A stretch of DNA of 64,000 nucleotides from Thiosymbion sp942492625 (GTDB lineage: Bacteria; Pseudomonadota; Gammaproteobacteria; Chromatiales; Chromatiaceae). Numbering within the stretch: position 1 is the stretch's first letter; each line of letters starts with the position of its first letter. The notes under the pieces were generated by a model, which made no database searches, was not told the origin of the DNA, and saw nothing but the letters and a program-made list of their open reading frames with translations. The stretch covers positions 94,114 to 158,113 of the forward strand of contig CALOFM010000010.1 of the NCBI GenBank assembly GCA_942492625.1, read 5' to 3'. A program made the position numbers and the translations under genes. Positions 52,565 through 61,123 of this stretch are shown here, piece after piece.

Positions 52565-53611
52565 CTACTCCGTTGCGAACAGATCCAGTCCGCGCTCGTC
52601 GATCATCTCCAGGGCCTTGCCGCCGCCACGTGCGACGCAGGTCAGCGGGTCCTCGGCCACCAGCACTGCCAGTCCTGTCTCCTCCTCCAGCAGGCGATCG
52701 ATGTCCCGCAGCAAGGCGCCGCCGCCGGTCAGCACGATGCCCCTCTCGGCCACGTCGGCACCGAGCTCCGGGGGCGTCTGCTCCAGGGCTATCTTCACTG
52801 CCTCGGTGATGCCCGACAGGGGCTCCTGCAGGGCCTCCAGGATCTCGTTACTGTTGAGGGTAAAGCCGCGGGGAATGCCTTCGGCCAGGTTGCGGCCGGT
52901 TACCTCGATCTCCAACACCTCGTTGCCGGGGAACGCCGCGCCGATCTCGTGCTTGATGCGCTCGGCGGTCGCCTCGCCGATCAGAGTGCCGTAATTGCGG
53001 CGCACGTAGTTGATGATGCCGTCGTCGAAGCGGTCGCCGCCGATGCGCACCGAGTTCGAATAGACGATTCCGTTCAAGGAGATGACCGCCACCTCGGAGG
53101 TGCCGCCGCCGATGTCCAACACCATGGAACCGCGTGCCTCGTTCACCGGCAGTCCGGCACCGATGGCGGCGGCCATGGGCTCCTCGATGAGATAGACCTC
53201 CCGAGCGCCCGCGCCGGCCGCGGATTCCTTGATGGCCCGGCGCTCCACTTGGGTGGAGCCGCAGGGAACGCAGATCAGCACCCGCGGGCTGGGGCGGATC
53301 ATCCGGCTCTGGTGCACCTTGTGGATGAAGTACTGGAGCATTTTCTCCGTGACCGTGAAGTCGGCGATGACGCCGTCCTTGAGTGGACGGATAGCGGTGA
53401 TGTTCTGGGGCGTTCGGCCGAGCATCTGCTTGGCCTCCTCTCCCACGGCGGCTACCGACTTGGGGCCTCCCGTGCGGTCCTGCCGGATGGCCACCACCGA
53501 AGGCTCGTCCAGCACGATGCCCTGTCCGCGGGTGTAGATGAGCGTGTTGGCGGTTCCAAGATCGATCGACAGATCGTTGGAGAACATCCCTCGAATGCGT
53601 CGGAGAAACAT
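52565..53611 (-). CDS. mreB: Rod-shape determining protein MreB
   Basis: 348 residues from ATG 53611. Actin-like ATPase signature: GMFSNDLSIDLGTANTLIYT, LICVPCGSTQVERRAIKESA, EPMAAAIGAGLPV and DIGGGTSEVAVISLNG. It forms membrane filaments that guide side-wall growth. It is the first gene of the minus-strand cell-shape operon and is divergent from gatC. Confidence 0.97.
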   Translation of the reverse strand: MFLRRIRGMFSNDLSIDLGTANTLIYTRGQGIVLDEPSVVAIRQDRTGGPKSVAAVGEEAKQMLGRTPQNITAIRPLKDGVIADFTVTEKMLQYFIHKVHQSRMIRPSPRVLICVPCGSTQVERRAIKESAAGAGAREVYLIEEPMAAAIGAGLPVNEARGSMVLDIGGGTSEVAVISLNGIVYSNSVRIGGDRFDDGIINYVRRNYGTLIGEATAERIKHEIGAAFPGNEVLEIEVTGRNLAEGIPRGFTLNSNEILEALQEPLSGITEAVKIALEQTPPELGADVAERGIVLTGGGALLRDIDRLLEEETGLAVLVAEDPLTCVARGGGKALEMIDERGLDLFATE

Positions 53612-53736
53612 CAAGCAGTTACCTTGGAAGATAAAACGGGAGTCGCGCTGGATTTTCTGAAAGCATCAAGACCCGCTCCAGCAAGTCGCTCAGACATCGG
53701 AGAGCGGCACAAAATCAGCTAAACACTTATATTTCA

Positions 53737-53757
53737 ATTGGTTATTAAACAACCAAT
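53737..53757. promoter_or_regulatory. Inverted repeat in the mreB-gatC divergent promoter region
   Basis: ATTGGTT (53737-53743) and AACCAAT (53751-53757) are separated by seven bases in an AT-rich patch. It could be an operator shared by mreB and gatC or part of a promoter. The rest of the 390-base gap shows no gene. Confidence 0.4.
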
Positions 53758-54003
53758 GAGCGCAACTACCGATGCGATCACACCATTGCGCGGCGGCCGC
53801 AATCCCTGGATTTTGCGGGTGGGCTATTTAAGACGGGTAATCTAGCAATGCGGAACCGGATGGGCAAGGCAGGTTTGCGGCCGTCGATGCGATGCGGGGC
53901 TCATAGGATCGACACCCCGAGTATGCTATTTTTGGATGTTTACGAGTCAAAGAGCCTGCCCTTGCGGCGGCGCCTTCCGCACACCTCATTCCGGGTTGAG
54001 CGT

Positions 54004-54291
54004 ATGTCACTTGATCGCACCGACGTAGAAAAGATCGCACACCTGGCACGGCTCGCCGTCTCCGACGACGAAAAGGACCGCTACGCCAGGGATCTATCGA
54101 AGATCCTGGGTCTGGTGGAGCAAATGAACGCGGTGGACACGGACCAAGTCACCCCCATGGCCCATCCCCTGCACATGGTACAGCGGCTCCGGGCGGACGA
54201 GCCGTCGGAAGCCGATCAACGCGAGCTGTTCCAGGGAATCGCGCCGGCGACCGAGGACGGCCTCTATCTGGTCCCGAAGGTCATCGAGTAG
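54004..54291 (+). CDS. gatC: Aspartyl/glutamyl-tRNA amidotransferase subunit C
   Basis: 95 residues from ATG 54004. MSLDRTDVEKIAHLARLAVS, ILGLVEQMNAVDTDQVTPMA and GLYLVPKVIE are the GatC pattern. It stabilises GatA in the GatCAB amidotransferase that makes Gln-tRNA and/or Asn-tRNA. The gene is followed by gatA 63 bases later. A longer open frame upstream (from 53848) lacks homology. Confidence 0.95.
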   Translation: MSLDRTDVEKIAHLARLAVSDDEKDRYARDLSKILGLVEQMNAVDTDQVTPMAHPLHMVQRLRADEPSEADQRELFQGIAPATEDGLYLVPKVIE

Positions 54292-54354
54292 TTCCGCGCC
54301 CCAGCCACTCGCCCCATCGGGGACGCCTGAGCCCGAATCCAGGACCTATCACCA

Positions 54355-55809
54355 ATGCACGAGAAAACTATCGCCGAGCTGGCCGCCGGCTTGCGCAGCG
54401 GCGATTTCACGAGCCTCGAGCTCACCCGGCACTTTCTAGCACGGATCGAGCGCCTCGACCCGCGACTCAACAGCTTCATCACCGTCAGCGCCGAGGGGGC
54501 GTTGGCAGCGGCCGCGCGTGCCGACTCGAAGCTCAGCCAAAGCGAAGGAGGCCCCCTCACCGGCATCCCCATCGCCCACAAGGACATCTTTTGCACCAAG
54601 GGAATCCGCACCAGCTGCGGCTCGCGGATGCTGGACCGATTCGTCGCGCCCTATGACGCGACGGTGGTGGAGCGCCTGGAGCAAGCCGGAGCGGTGGTGT
54701 TGGGCAAGACCAATATGGATGAATTCGCCATGGGCTCGTCCAACGAGACCAGCTTTTACGGGCCTGTGAAGAACCCCTGGGACGAGCAGTCCGTTCCCGG
54801 GGGTTCCTCCGGAGGATCTGCGGCTGCGGTGTCCGCAAGCCTTTGCGCCGCGGCAACCGGCACCGACACCGGGGGATCTATCCGCCAGCCCGCGGCTCTC
54901 TGCGGCATCACCGGACTCAAGCCTACCTACGGGCGGATCTCGCGTTGGGGAATGATCGCGTTCGCGTCCAGCCTCGACCAAGCCGGCCCCATGACCCGCA
55001 CCGCCCGAGATGCCGCCATCATGCTCCAGGCCATGGCCGGTTTCGACCCACGAGACTCCACCAGCGCCGACCAGCCGGTCCCGGATTATTCGCAGGGATT
55101 GAACGCCGACTTGGCGGGACTTCGAATCGGCCTGCCGAAGGAGTACTTCGGCGAGGGCCTCGACCCGGACATCGCGGCTTCGGTTCAGACGGCTGTAAAG
55201 GAGTACGAGAAGCTGGGGGCGACCGTCATTGAGATCAGCTTGCCCAACAGCCCGTTGTCGGTGCCGACCTACTATGTGGTCGCCCCGGCGGAGTGCTCGT
55301 CCAACTTGGCCCGCTTCGACGGCGTGCGTTACGGTCACCGCTGCGAGGACCCGCTGGACTTGGAAGACCTCTATAAGCGCAGCCGCGCGGAGGGCTTCGG
55401 CTCCGAGGTCAAGCGCCGCATCATGATCGGCACCTACGTGCTCTCCGCCGGCTATTACGACGCCTACTACCTCAAAGCCCAAAAGCTAAGGCACCTGATC
55501 AGCGACGACTTCAAGCGCGCATTCGAGCGGGTGGACGTTGTCATGGGTCCCACCAGCCCCACCACCGCCTTCCCCCTCGGCGACAAGAAAGACGACCCCG
55601 TGGCGATGTACTTGAACGACATCTACACCATCGCCACCAACCTCGCGGGCCTGCCCGGCATGTCCATTCCAGCCGCTCCGGCGGGCGGCATGCCCGTGGG
55701 CCTGCAGATCGTCGGCAATTACTTTCAGGAAGGGCGGTTGCTCAACGTGGCGCACAGGCTGCAGCGGGCGACGGATTGGCACCTCGCACAGCCAGCTGGG
55801 TTTACGTAA
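54355..55809 (+). CDS. gatA: Aspartyl/glutamyl-tRNA amidotransferase subunit A
   Basis: 484 residues of the amidase-signature family. The catalytic Lys is in IAHKDIFCTKG, and the Ser residues are in PGGSSGGSAAAV and TGTDTGGSIRQPA. It releases ammonia from glutamine for GatB. It ends 47 bases before a zinc dehydrogenase that separates it from gatB. Confidence 0.97.
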   Translation: MHEKTIAELAAGLRSGDFTSLELTRHFLARIERLDPRLNSFITVSAEGALAAAARADSKLSQSEGGPLTGIPIAHKDIFCTKGIRTSCGSRMLDRFVAPYDATVVERLEQAGAVVLGKTNMDEFAMGSSNETSFYGPVKNPWDEQSVPGGSSGGSAAAVSASLCAAATGTDTGGSIRQPAALCGITGLKPTYGRISRWGMIAFASSLDQAGPMTRTARDAAIMLQAMAGFDPRDSTSADQPVPDYSQGLNADLAGLRIGLPKEYFGEGLDPDIAASVQTAVKEYEKLGATVIEISLPNSPLSVPTYYVVAPAECSSNLARFDGVRYGHRCEDPLDLEDLYKRSRAEGFGSEVKRRIMIGTYVLSAGYYDAYYLKAQKLRHLISDDFKRAFERVDVVMGPTSPTTAFPLGDKKDDPVAMYLNDIYTIATNLAGLPGMSIPAAPAGGMPVGLQIVGNYFQEGRLLNVAHRLQRATDWHLAQPAGFT

Positions 55810-55856
55810 CCGTTTAGCGCAAGCGCCGAGCATCGGATCGCGACCAGCCCCGACAA

Positions 55857-56816
55857 ATGCAAGCCCTTTGGCTCGAAAACCACCAGATCCGACTGCGCGA
55901 CGACCTGTCCATCCCCGTACCGGCGGCGGGCGAGGCGCTGGTCCGCGTTCGCCTCGCCGGGATCTGCGCCACGGACCTGGAGCTAACGCGCGGGTACTAT
56001 CCGTTCGCGGGGATACCGGGGCACGAATTCGTCGGCGAGATCGCCGAAGCCGCCGGCGCACCGGAGCGGGTGGGCGAACGCGTGGTCGGAGAGATCAACA
56101 TCGGTTGCGGCACCTGCGGCACCTGCCTGGCGGGCCGCCGCAACCATTGCGAGCGGCGCGAGGTGCTCGGTATTCGTGGCCGCAACGGCGCCTTCGCGGA
56201 ATACCTCACACTGCCACTGGCCAATCTGTTTCGAGTTCCGGATCGAGTACCGGACGAGCTCGCCGTCTTCTGCGAGCCCATCGCCGCGGCCCTGCGTATC
56301 CAGGAGCAGCGGCCCATCATTCCGGCAGAGCGGGTGCTGCTGGTGGGTGCCGGCCGCCTGGGACAGCTGATCGCGCTCACGCTGACATCGGCGGATTGCA
56401 GGCTGACGGCCATAGCGCGCCACCCGCGCCAAAGGGAGCTGCTGGAGGCCATCGGCGTTGCCTGGGCGGACGAGGCGATCGTCAAGAAGCGCACATGGGA
56501 CCTGGTCATCGATGCCAGCGGCAACCCCGGCGGGTTCGATCTCGCCTGCCGGAGCGTGCGCCCCGGCGGCACCCTCGTCCTGAAGAGCACCTACGCAGAC
56601 CGCGCCCGGGTAGACCTCTCACAGCTGGTGGTCGACGAGGTCACGCTGCTCGGCTCCCGTTGCGGGGCCTTCGCGCCGGCGTTGGACCTGCTGAAGCGCG
56701 GGCTCGCCGATCCTCGTCCTTTGATCGACGCCCGTTATCCCCTGACGCGGGCCATAGAGGCATTCGAGCACGCCACCCGCCCCGGGGTGTTAAAGATCCT
56801 GGTGGAACCTGTGTAG
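55857..56816 (+). CDS. Zinc-dependent MDR-family dehydrogenase
   Basis: 319 residues. Catalytic zinc ligands in GICATDLELT and PGHEFVGEI, a structural zinc cluster CGTCGTCLAGRRNHC (C-x2-C-x2-C-x7-C), and an NAD(P)-binding fold VLLVGAGRLGQLIAL. It belongs to the threonine/sorbitol dehydrogenase-like alcohol dehydrogenases, but the substrate is unknown. It lies between gatA and gatB, which are normally adjacent, and is likely on the same transcript. Confidence 0.88.
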   Translation: MQALWLENHQIRLRDDLSIPVPAAGEALVRVRLAGICATDLELTRGYYPFAGIPGHEFVGEIAEAAGAPERVGERVVGEINIGCGTCGTCLAGRRNHCERREVLGIRGRNGAFAEYLTLPLANLFRVPDRVPDELAVFCEPIAAALRIQEQRPIIPAERVLLVGAGRLGQLIALTLTSADCRLTAIARHPRQRELLEAIGVAWADEAIVKKRTWDLVIDASGNPGGFDLACRSVRPGGTLVLKSTYADRARVDLSQLVVDEVTLLGSRCGAFAPALDLLKRGLADPRPLIDARYPLTRAIEAFEHATRPGVLKILVEPV

Positions 56817-56920
56817 GAGCCTAGCAAAACTGCGCCTTGCCCTTCCCCCCCTCGCCGGCCCACAATTTGCTTTCATTCGCGACCATACCCCATCATCCAG
56901 AGAACACAGGTCCAGACGCC

Positions 56921-58354
56921 ATGCAATGGGAAACCGTCATCGGGCTGGAGATACACACCCAGCTCGCCACCAGATCCAAGATCTTTTCCGGTGCTCCCAC
57001 CGCCTTCGGTGCCAAGCCCAACACCCAGGCCTGCGCGGTGGACCTGGGGCTGCCCGGCGTCCTGCCCGTGCTCAACAAGGGTGCGGTGACCCTCGCAGTG
57101 CGATTCGGCAAGGCCATCGACGCCGAGATCGCCGAACGCTCTATCTTTGCACGCAAGAATTATTTTTACCCGGACCTGCCCAAGGGCTACCAGATCAGTC
57201 AATACGAGCTGCCGGTGGTGGGCAGGGGCCGGGTGGAGATCGTGCTCGACGACGGCGCAGTCAAGCAGATCGGCGTCACCCGCGCCCACTTGGAGGAGGA
57301 CGCGGGCAAGTCGCTGCACGAAGATTTCCACGGGCTCACCGGCATCGACCTGAACCGCGCCGGCACCCCGCTGCTGGAGATCGTCTCCGAGCCGGACATG
57401 CGCTCGCCGCAAGAGGCCGTCGCCTATGCGAAGAAGATCCACCAGATCGTGCGCTGGATCGGCATCAGCGACGGCAACATGCAGGAGGGCTCCTTCCGGG
57501 TGGATGCGAACGTCTCGATGCGCCTGAAGGGCGAGGAGAAATTCGGCACCCGCGCCGAGATCAAGAACATCAACTCCTTCCGTTTCCTCGACAAGGCCAT
57601 CCGCTTCGAGATCGAGCGCCAGATCGACGTCATCGAGGGCGGTGGCAAGGTGGTCCAGGAGACCAGGCTCTACGACGCGGACAAGGACGAGACCCGCTCC
57701 ATGCGCACCAAGGAAGAGGCCAACGACTACCGCTATTTCCCGGACCCGGACCTGCTCCCGCTGGCCATCGACCAAACCTTCATCGACCAGGCGACGAGCG
57801 ATCTGCCGGAGCTCCCGGACGCCAGGCGCCAGCGTTTTCGGGACCGATACAGCCTGTCCGACTATGACGCCAACCTGCTCACCTCCAGTCGGGACATGGC
57901 GGACTACTACGAGACCGTGGCCGACGGAACGGGAGACGCCAAGCTGGCCGCCAACTGGGTCAACGGTGAGTTGGCAGCGTCCCTGAACAAGGCAGGGAAG
58001 GAGATCGGCGAGAGCCCGCTAACCGCACAGATGCTGGTCGGACTCATCAAGCGTATCCAGGACAAGACCGTCTCCGGCAAGCTCGCCAAGCAGGTCTTCG
58101 AGGCCATCTGGAATGGCGAAGGGGACGCGGACGCCGTTATCCAGGCCAAGGGATTGAAGCAGATCACGGACACGGGAGCCATCGAGGCCGTCGTCGACGA
58201 AATCATGGCGGCCAACAGCGCACAGGTGGAGCAATTCCGCAGCGGCAAGGAAAAGGTCTTCGGCTTCTTCGTCGGCCAGGTGATGAAGGCCACCAAGGGC
58301 AAGGCCAATCCGCAGCAGGTCAACGCCCTTTTGAAGGCGAAGCTCAAGGGCTAG
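56921..58354 (+). CDS. gatB: Aspartyl/glutamyl-tRNA amidotransferase subunit B
   Basis: 477 residues from ATG 56921. MQWETVIGLEIHTQLATRSK, FYPDLPKGYQISQYELPVV and IKNINSFRFLDKAI are GatB signatures. A C-terminal YqeY-like helical tail binds tRNA. It activates and amidates Glu-/Asp-tRNA. An upstream in-frame start at 56837 is unlikely. Confidence 0.97.
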   Translation: MQWETVIGLEIHTQLATRSKIFSGAPTAFGAKPNTQACAVDLGLPGVLPVLNKGAVTLAVRFGKAIDAEIAERSIFARKNYFYPDLPKGYQISQYELPVVGRGRVEIVLDDGAVKQIGVTRAHLEEDAGKSLHEDFHGLTGIDLNRAGTPLLEIVSEPDMRSPQEAVAYAKKIHQIVRWIGISDGNMQEGSFRVDANVSMRLKGEEKFGTRAEIKNINSFRFLDKAIRFEIERQIDVIEGGGKVVQETRLYDADKDETRSMRTKEEANDYRYFPDPDLLPLAIDQTFIDQATSDLPELPDARRQRFRDRYSLSDYDANLLTSSRDMADYYETVADGTGDAKLAANWVNGELAASLNKAGKEIGESPLTAQMLVGLIKRIQDKTVSGKLAKQVFEAIWNGEGDADAVIQAKGLKQITDTGAIEAVVDEIMAANSAQVEQFRSGKEKVFGFFVGQVMKATKGKANPQQVNALLKAKLKG

Positions 58355-58375
58355 GTCGCAAGGAGTGCAGCCACG

Positions 58376-58558
58376 GTGACTCGGATGAGAATAGGATGGG
58401 ACGGTAGTGCACTATCGGGGTTCCAACTGTTCGCAGGGCTTTCGGCGCAGGAACTGGACGTCATCGCGAGGCGCGGGGTACTTGAAAACCCAATGGCTCC
58501 CGCGGCAGCCCTCCGCCGAAACTCGATTGCGGGAAACAAGCCCGACGCGGGGCGCTGA
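58376..58558 (+). pseudogene. Possible remnant of a cyclic-nucleotide-binding (Crp/Fnr-type) protein
   Basis: A 60-residue frame contains FQLFAGLSAQELDVIARRGV, which resembles the opening of a cNMP-binding domain (LFxGLSxxELxxIAxxG). The frame then loses similarity and stops. No continuation was found. It may be a degraded fragment between gatB and the AAA ATPase gene. Confidence 0.4.
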
Positions 58559-58693
58559 AGTACACTAGGGCAATTTCCATCGATCGCCCGAATCAGTCTC
58601 GCAAGCTTGCTCGGGAACCGAGAGCGCGCCCTGTACCTGGCTAGCTTCCGAGACACCAGACCCCGCGAACGACGCCGAAACGAAGGAGAAAAG

Positions 58694-60181
58694 ATGGCAT
58701 CTCACAGCCGCAAGACGGAACAGAAAATCACCCGCGGACTTCTGTCCAAGTATCCTCTGATCTACGTCCTGGGCTGGGAAGAGGAGAGGATCGAGCGGGT
58801 TCTCAACCAAGTGACTTGCGCCCATTTCGGCGAGGACGGCCACCTGCTGGTCTGGTCCCACGCGCGGGGATTTACCAGGAATGACGAAACCGTCGAGGCG
58901 ATCACCGACCCGACCGCGGCATTGGCCTACATCGCTAACGCCTCAGAACCGACGATCTACCTAATGAAAGACCTACCGGCCTGGTTCAGCGGAAATCCCG
59001 CCCTGGTTCGGGCGGCACGGGAGGTCTACTACCGGCTCAGGAACAAGGGCTCCCACGTGTTTCTCACCCACCCGGAGCTGATTCTGCCGGAGGCACTGAA
59101 GAAAGAGGTCTTTCTGGTCGAGATGGACCTTCCCACCGAGGAAGAGATCCTGGAGTTCCTGCAACCGAACGAGACCCTTCCAGGGGTCTCGCGCGATCAG
59201 CTACACCGGATAGCGGGTGCCATGAAGGGCCTGTCGCTGAACGAGGTCGATCACCTGCAGGCGCGCATTTTCCGGGGGGAGGACATGGACCCGTCGCAAG
59301 CCCTGATCGAGATCCACGAAGAGAAGGCCCAGCTGCTTAAGAAAGAGAGCTGCCTGCGGTTCTTTCCGTCCCAGCACCCCCTGGATGCGGTCGGCGGCCT
59401 CGAAAATCTCAAGGACTGGGTACTCAAGCGCAAGGACCTATTCTCAGAGAAGGCCTACGAGGCCGGCATCCCGCTACCCTCGGGCATCCTGCTCATGGGA
59501 GTGAGCGGTTGCGGCAAAAGTATGGCGGCCAAGGCCATCGCCGCCGCTTGGGATCTGCCCCTGGTGCGCCTGGACATGAGCTTGGTGCTGTCTGGAAGCT
59601 TCGGGTCCGCCGAGTACGCCTTCGAGCGCGCGACCCGGATCGCGGACGAGGTGGCCCCCATCGTTCTCTGGGTCGACGAGATCGAGAATGCCTTCGGCTA
59701 CGACGAGCACGCCGGCAGCGGAGGCAATGTAAACATCTTCTCCAGCTTCCTGACCTGGCTGCAGGAGAAGTCGCCGAAGGTCTTCGTCGCCGCCACCGCC
59801 AACCGCATCAAGGAGCTCCCTGCGGAGATGATGCGCAAGGGCCGCTTCGATCAGCTGTTCTTCTTGGACCTGCCCAACAAGGACGAGCGCGCGGAGATCT
59901 TTCGCATCCATATCGGATTGAACGGTGGCAACCCGGAGCAATTCAATATCGCGTATCTGGCGGCGGCCACCAAGGAGTGGAGTGGCGCGGAGATCGAGCA
60001 GGCGGTGAAATCCGCCCGCATCGATGCCTACCAGGACAATCGGAAGTTCAGCAGCAAGGACATCGAGCGAAACACCGTCAAGCAGGTGCCCTTGTCCCAG
60101 ACCATGCTGGAGCAGATCAAAGCCATCAAGGACTGGTCTTTCAAACGGGCGGTGCCGGCTTCGCGCGCCGCCGCGCCTTGA
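58694..60181 (+). CDS. AAA ATPase, Ycf46-like
   Basis: 495 residues from ATG 58694, with AAGGAG at 58683-58688. The N-terminal half is a conserved non-catalytic region (LLSKYPLIYVLGWEEERIER). The AAA domain has Walker A LMGVSGCGKSMAAK, Walker B IVLWVDEIENAF, sensor 1 TANR and the arginine-finger region MMRKGRFDQLF. It is similar to the Ycf46-like AAA family found in proteobacteria and cyanobacteria, of unclear role. A TfoX-like gene follows 16 bases later. Confidence 0.85.
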   Translation: MASHSRKTEQKITRGLLSKYPLIYVLGWEEERIERVLNQVTCAHFGEDGHLLVWSHARGFTRNDETVEAITDPTAALAYIANASEPTIYLMKDLPAWFSGNPALVRAAREVYYRLRNKGSHVFLTHPELILPEALKKEVFLVEMDLPTEEEILEFLQPNETLPGVSRDQLHRIAGAMKGLSLNEVDHLQARIFRGEDMDPSQALIEIHEEKAQLLKKESCLRFFPSQHPLDAVGGLENLKDWVLKRKDLFSEKAYEAGIPLPSGILLMGVSGCGKSMAAKAIAAAWDLPLVRLDMSLVLSGSFGSAEYAFERATRIADEVAPIVLWVDEIENAFGYDEHAGSGGNVNIFSSFLTWLQEKSPKVFVAATANRIKELPAEMMRKGRFDQLFFLDLPNKDERAEIFRIHIGLNGGNPEQFNIAYLAAATKEWSGAEIEQAVKSARIDAYQDNRKFSSKDIERNTVKQVPLSQTMLEQIKAIKDWSFKRAVPASRAAAP

Positions 60182-60197
60182 GCACCGGCCACACAGG

Positions 60198-60518
60198 ATG
60201 CCCGTATCCGACGACTATCTGGACTTCGTCAGGGACCTGCTTGCGGACTTCGAGCCCCTGCGGATCAAGCGCATGTTCGGCGGTGCGGGTATCTACTCGG
60301 GAGAGCTTTTCTTCGCCATCGTGGCGGACGATATCCTGTACTTGAAGGTGGACGACGGCAACCGCGCCGGGTTCGAGGAGCGAGGAATTCGCCCCTTCAC
60401 CTATGAGACCAAGGCCGGGCGCACTGGTACCATGAGCGACTATCCGGTACCGCCGGAGGCGATGGATGACCCGGAGGCGCTCAATGTCAGTAAATTAATA
60501 ACTTACCGATTTTGTTAG
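60198..60518 (+). pseudogene. TfoX N-terminal-domain protein, 3' end replaced
   Basis: ATG 60198 begins MPVSDDYLDFVRDLLADFEP, with FGGAGIYSGELFFAIVADDI and LKVDDGNRAGFEERG typical of TfoX_N. After PPEAMDDPEALN the expected final helix (such as W.R.AL..A) is lost and a short unrelated tail (VSKLITYRFC) ends at a stop. Sequence after about 60487 is AT-richer. The gene appears truncated by the incoming restriction-modification segment. Confidence 0.7.
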
Positions 60519-60762
60519 ATCAGGCAATTCGCGGAACAGTTAGGTTAAATCAAGTTGACTCAATAGCTTGTGTTAGTTTGGCCCAGAGTGCGGGATTTCG
60601 GGGGTGTACCGCACGTGTACCGAGAATTCGCCAGAAACCCATAAAAAACTTCTATCAGCGGACCCCGAAGATCCAGCCTTCGAGGCGCGCGAAGCGCGAT
60701 TCGGACAACATTGATTCGGACCGCGCAAATGTTGCACCGCTTGCCTGTCGATGCGGCGTCAA
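60519..60762. other. Boundary region of the restriction-modification island
   Basis: No gene is recognised. The sequence is more AT-rich than neighbouring DNA and contains a direct repeat GTGTACCG at 60604-60611 and 60615-60622, 11 bases apart. This could be a recombination arm or attachment region. No integrase is visible in the window. Confidence 0.4.
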
Positions 60763-61119
60763 CTATCCAATGCCAGTTGGTTTGCGGGTTATTGTTGGCA
60801 ATCCCTGCCGGCTTGCATGCGCGCGGAGCAGTTCTTCGCAGTACTCCCAGTCACCCACATGCGCGCGCATCAGGCTTTTCCAAAGCTTGCCGTGGTTGGG
60901 TACGTCGAAGTGAAGCAACTCATGAACGATCACGTAGTTCCACACTTGCGGGTCCAGTTCCAGCAGCTCGGCATTGAAGCTGAGTATGCCGTTGGAGGAA
61001 CAAGAGGCCCATTTGGTCTGCATGGGCCGCACATACACGCCGGTAACGCTGACGCCAAGCTTGCCTGCCCATTCAGATACTTGTGTCTTGAAGGCGGCTT
61101 TACGGTCGAAGGCAGGCAT
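60763..61119 (-). CDS. Small YgjP/DUF45-type zinc metallopeptidase (M48-like)
   Basis: 118 residues from ATG 61119. It has WASCSSNGILSFNAELL and VIVHELLHF, with His66, Glu67 and His70, followed by a third ligand His76 in VPNHGKLW. It is shorter than typical YgjP proteins (about 160-240), lacking their N-terminal beta region. It lies four bases after the hsdR stop, an arrangement often seen in type I restriction loci, and its role there is unknown. Confidence 0.8.
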   Translation of the reverse strand: MPAFDRKAAFKTQVSEWAGKLGVSVTGVYVRPMQTKWASCSSNGILSFNAELLELDPQVWNYVIVHELLHFDVPNHGKLWKSLMRAHVGDWEYCEELLRAHASRQGLPTITRKPTGIG

Positions 61120-61123
61120 TCGA

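Noticed and set aside
53615..54003. N-terminal extension of GatC from 53848
   Set aside because: The extra residues have no homology and GatC proteins begin at the MSLDRTDVEKIA segment.
60519..60762. tRNA or integrase attachment site at the island edge
   Set aside because: I could not fold a tRNA cloverleaf or find an integrase; only a direct repeat is visible.
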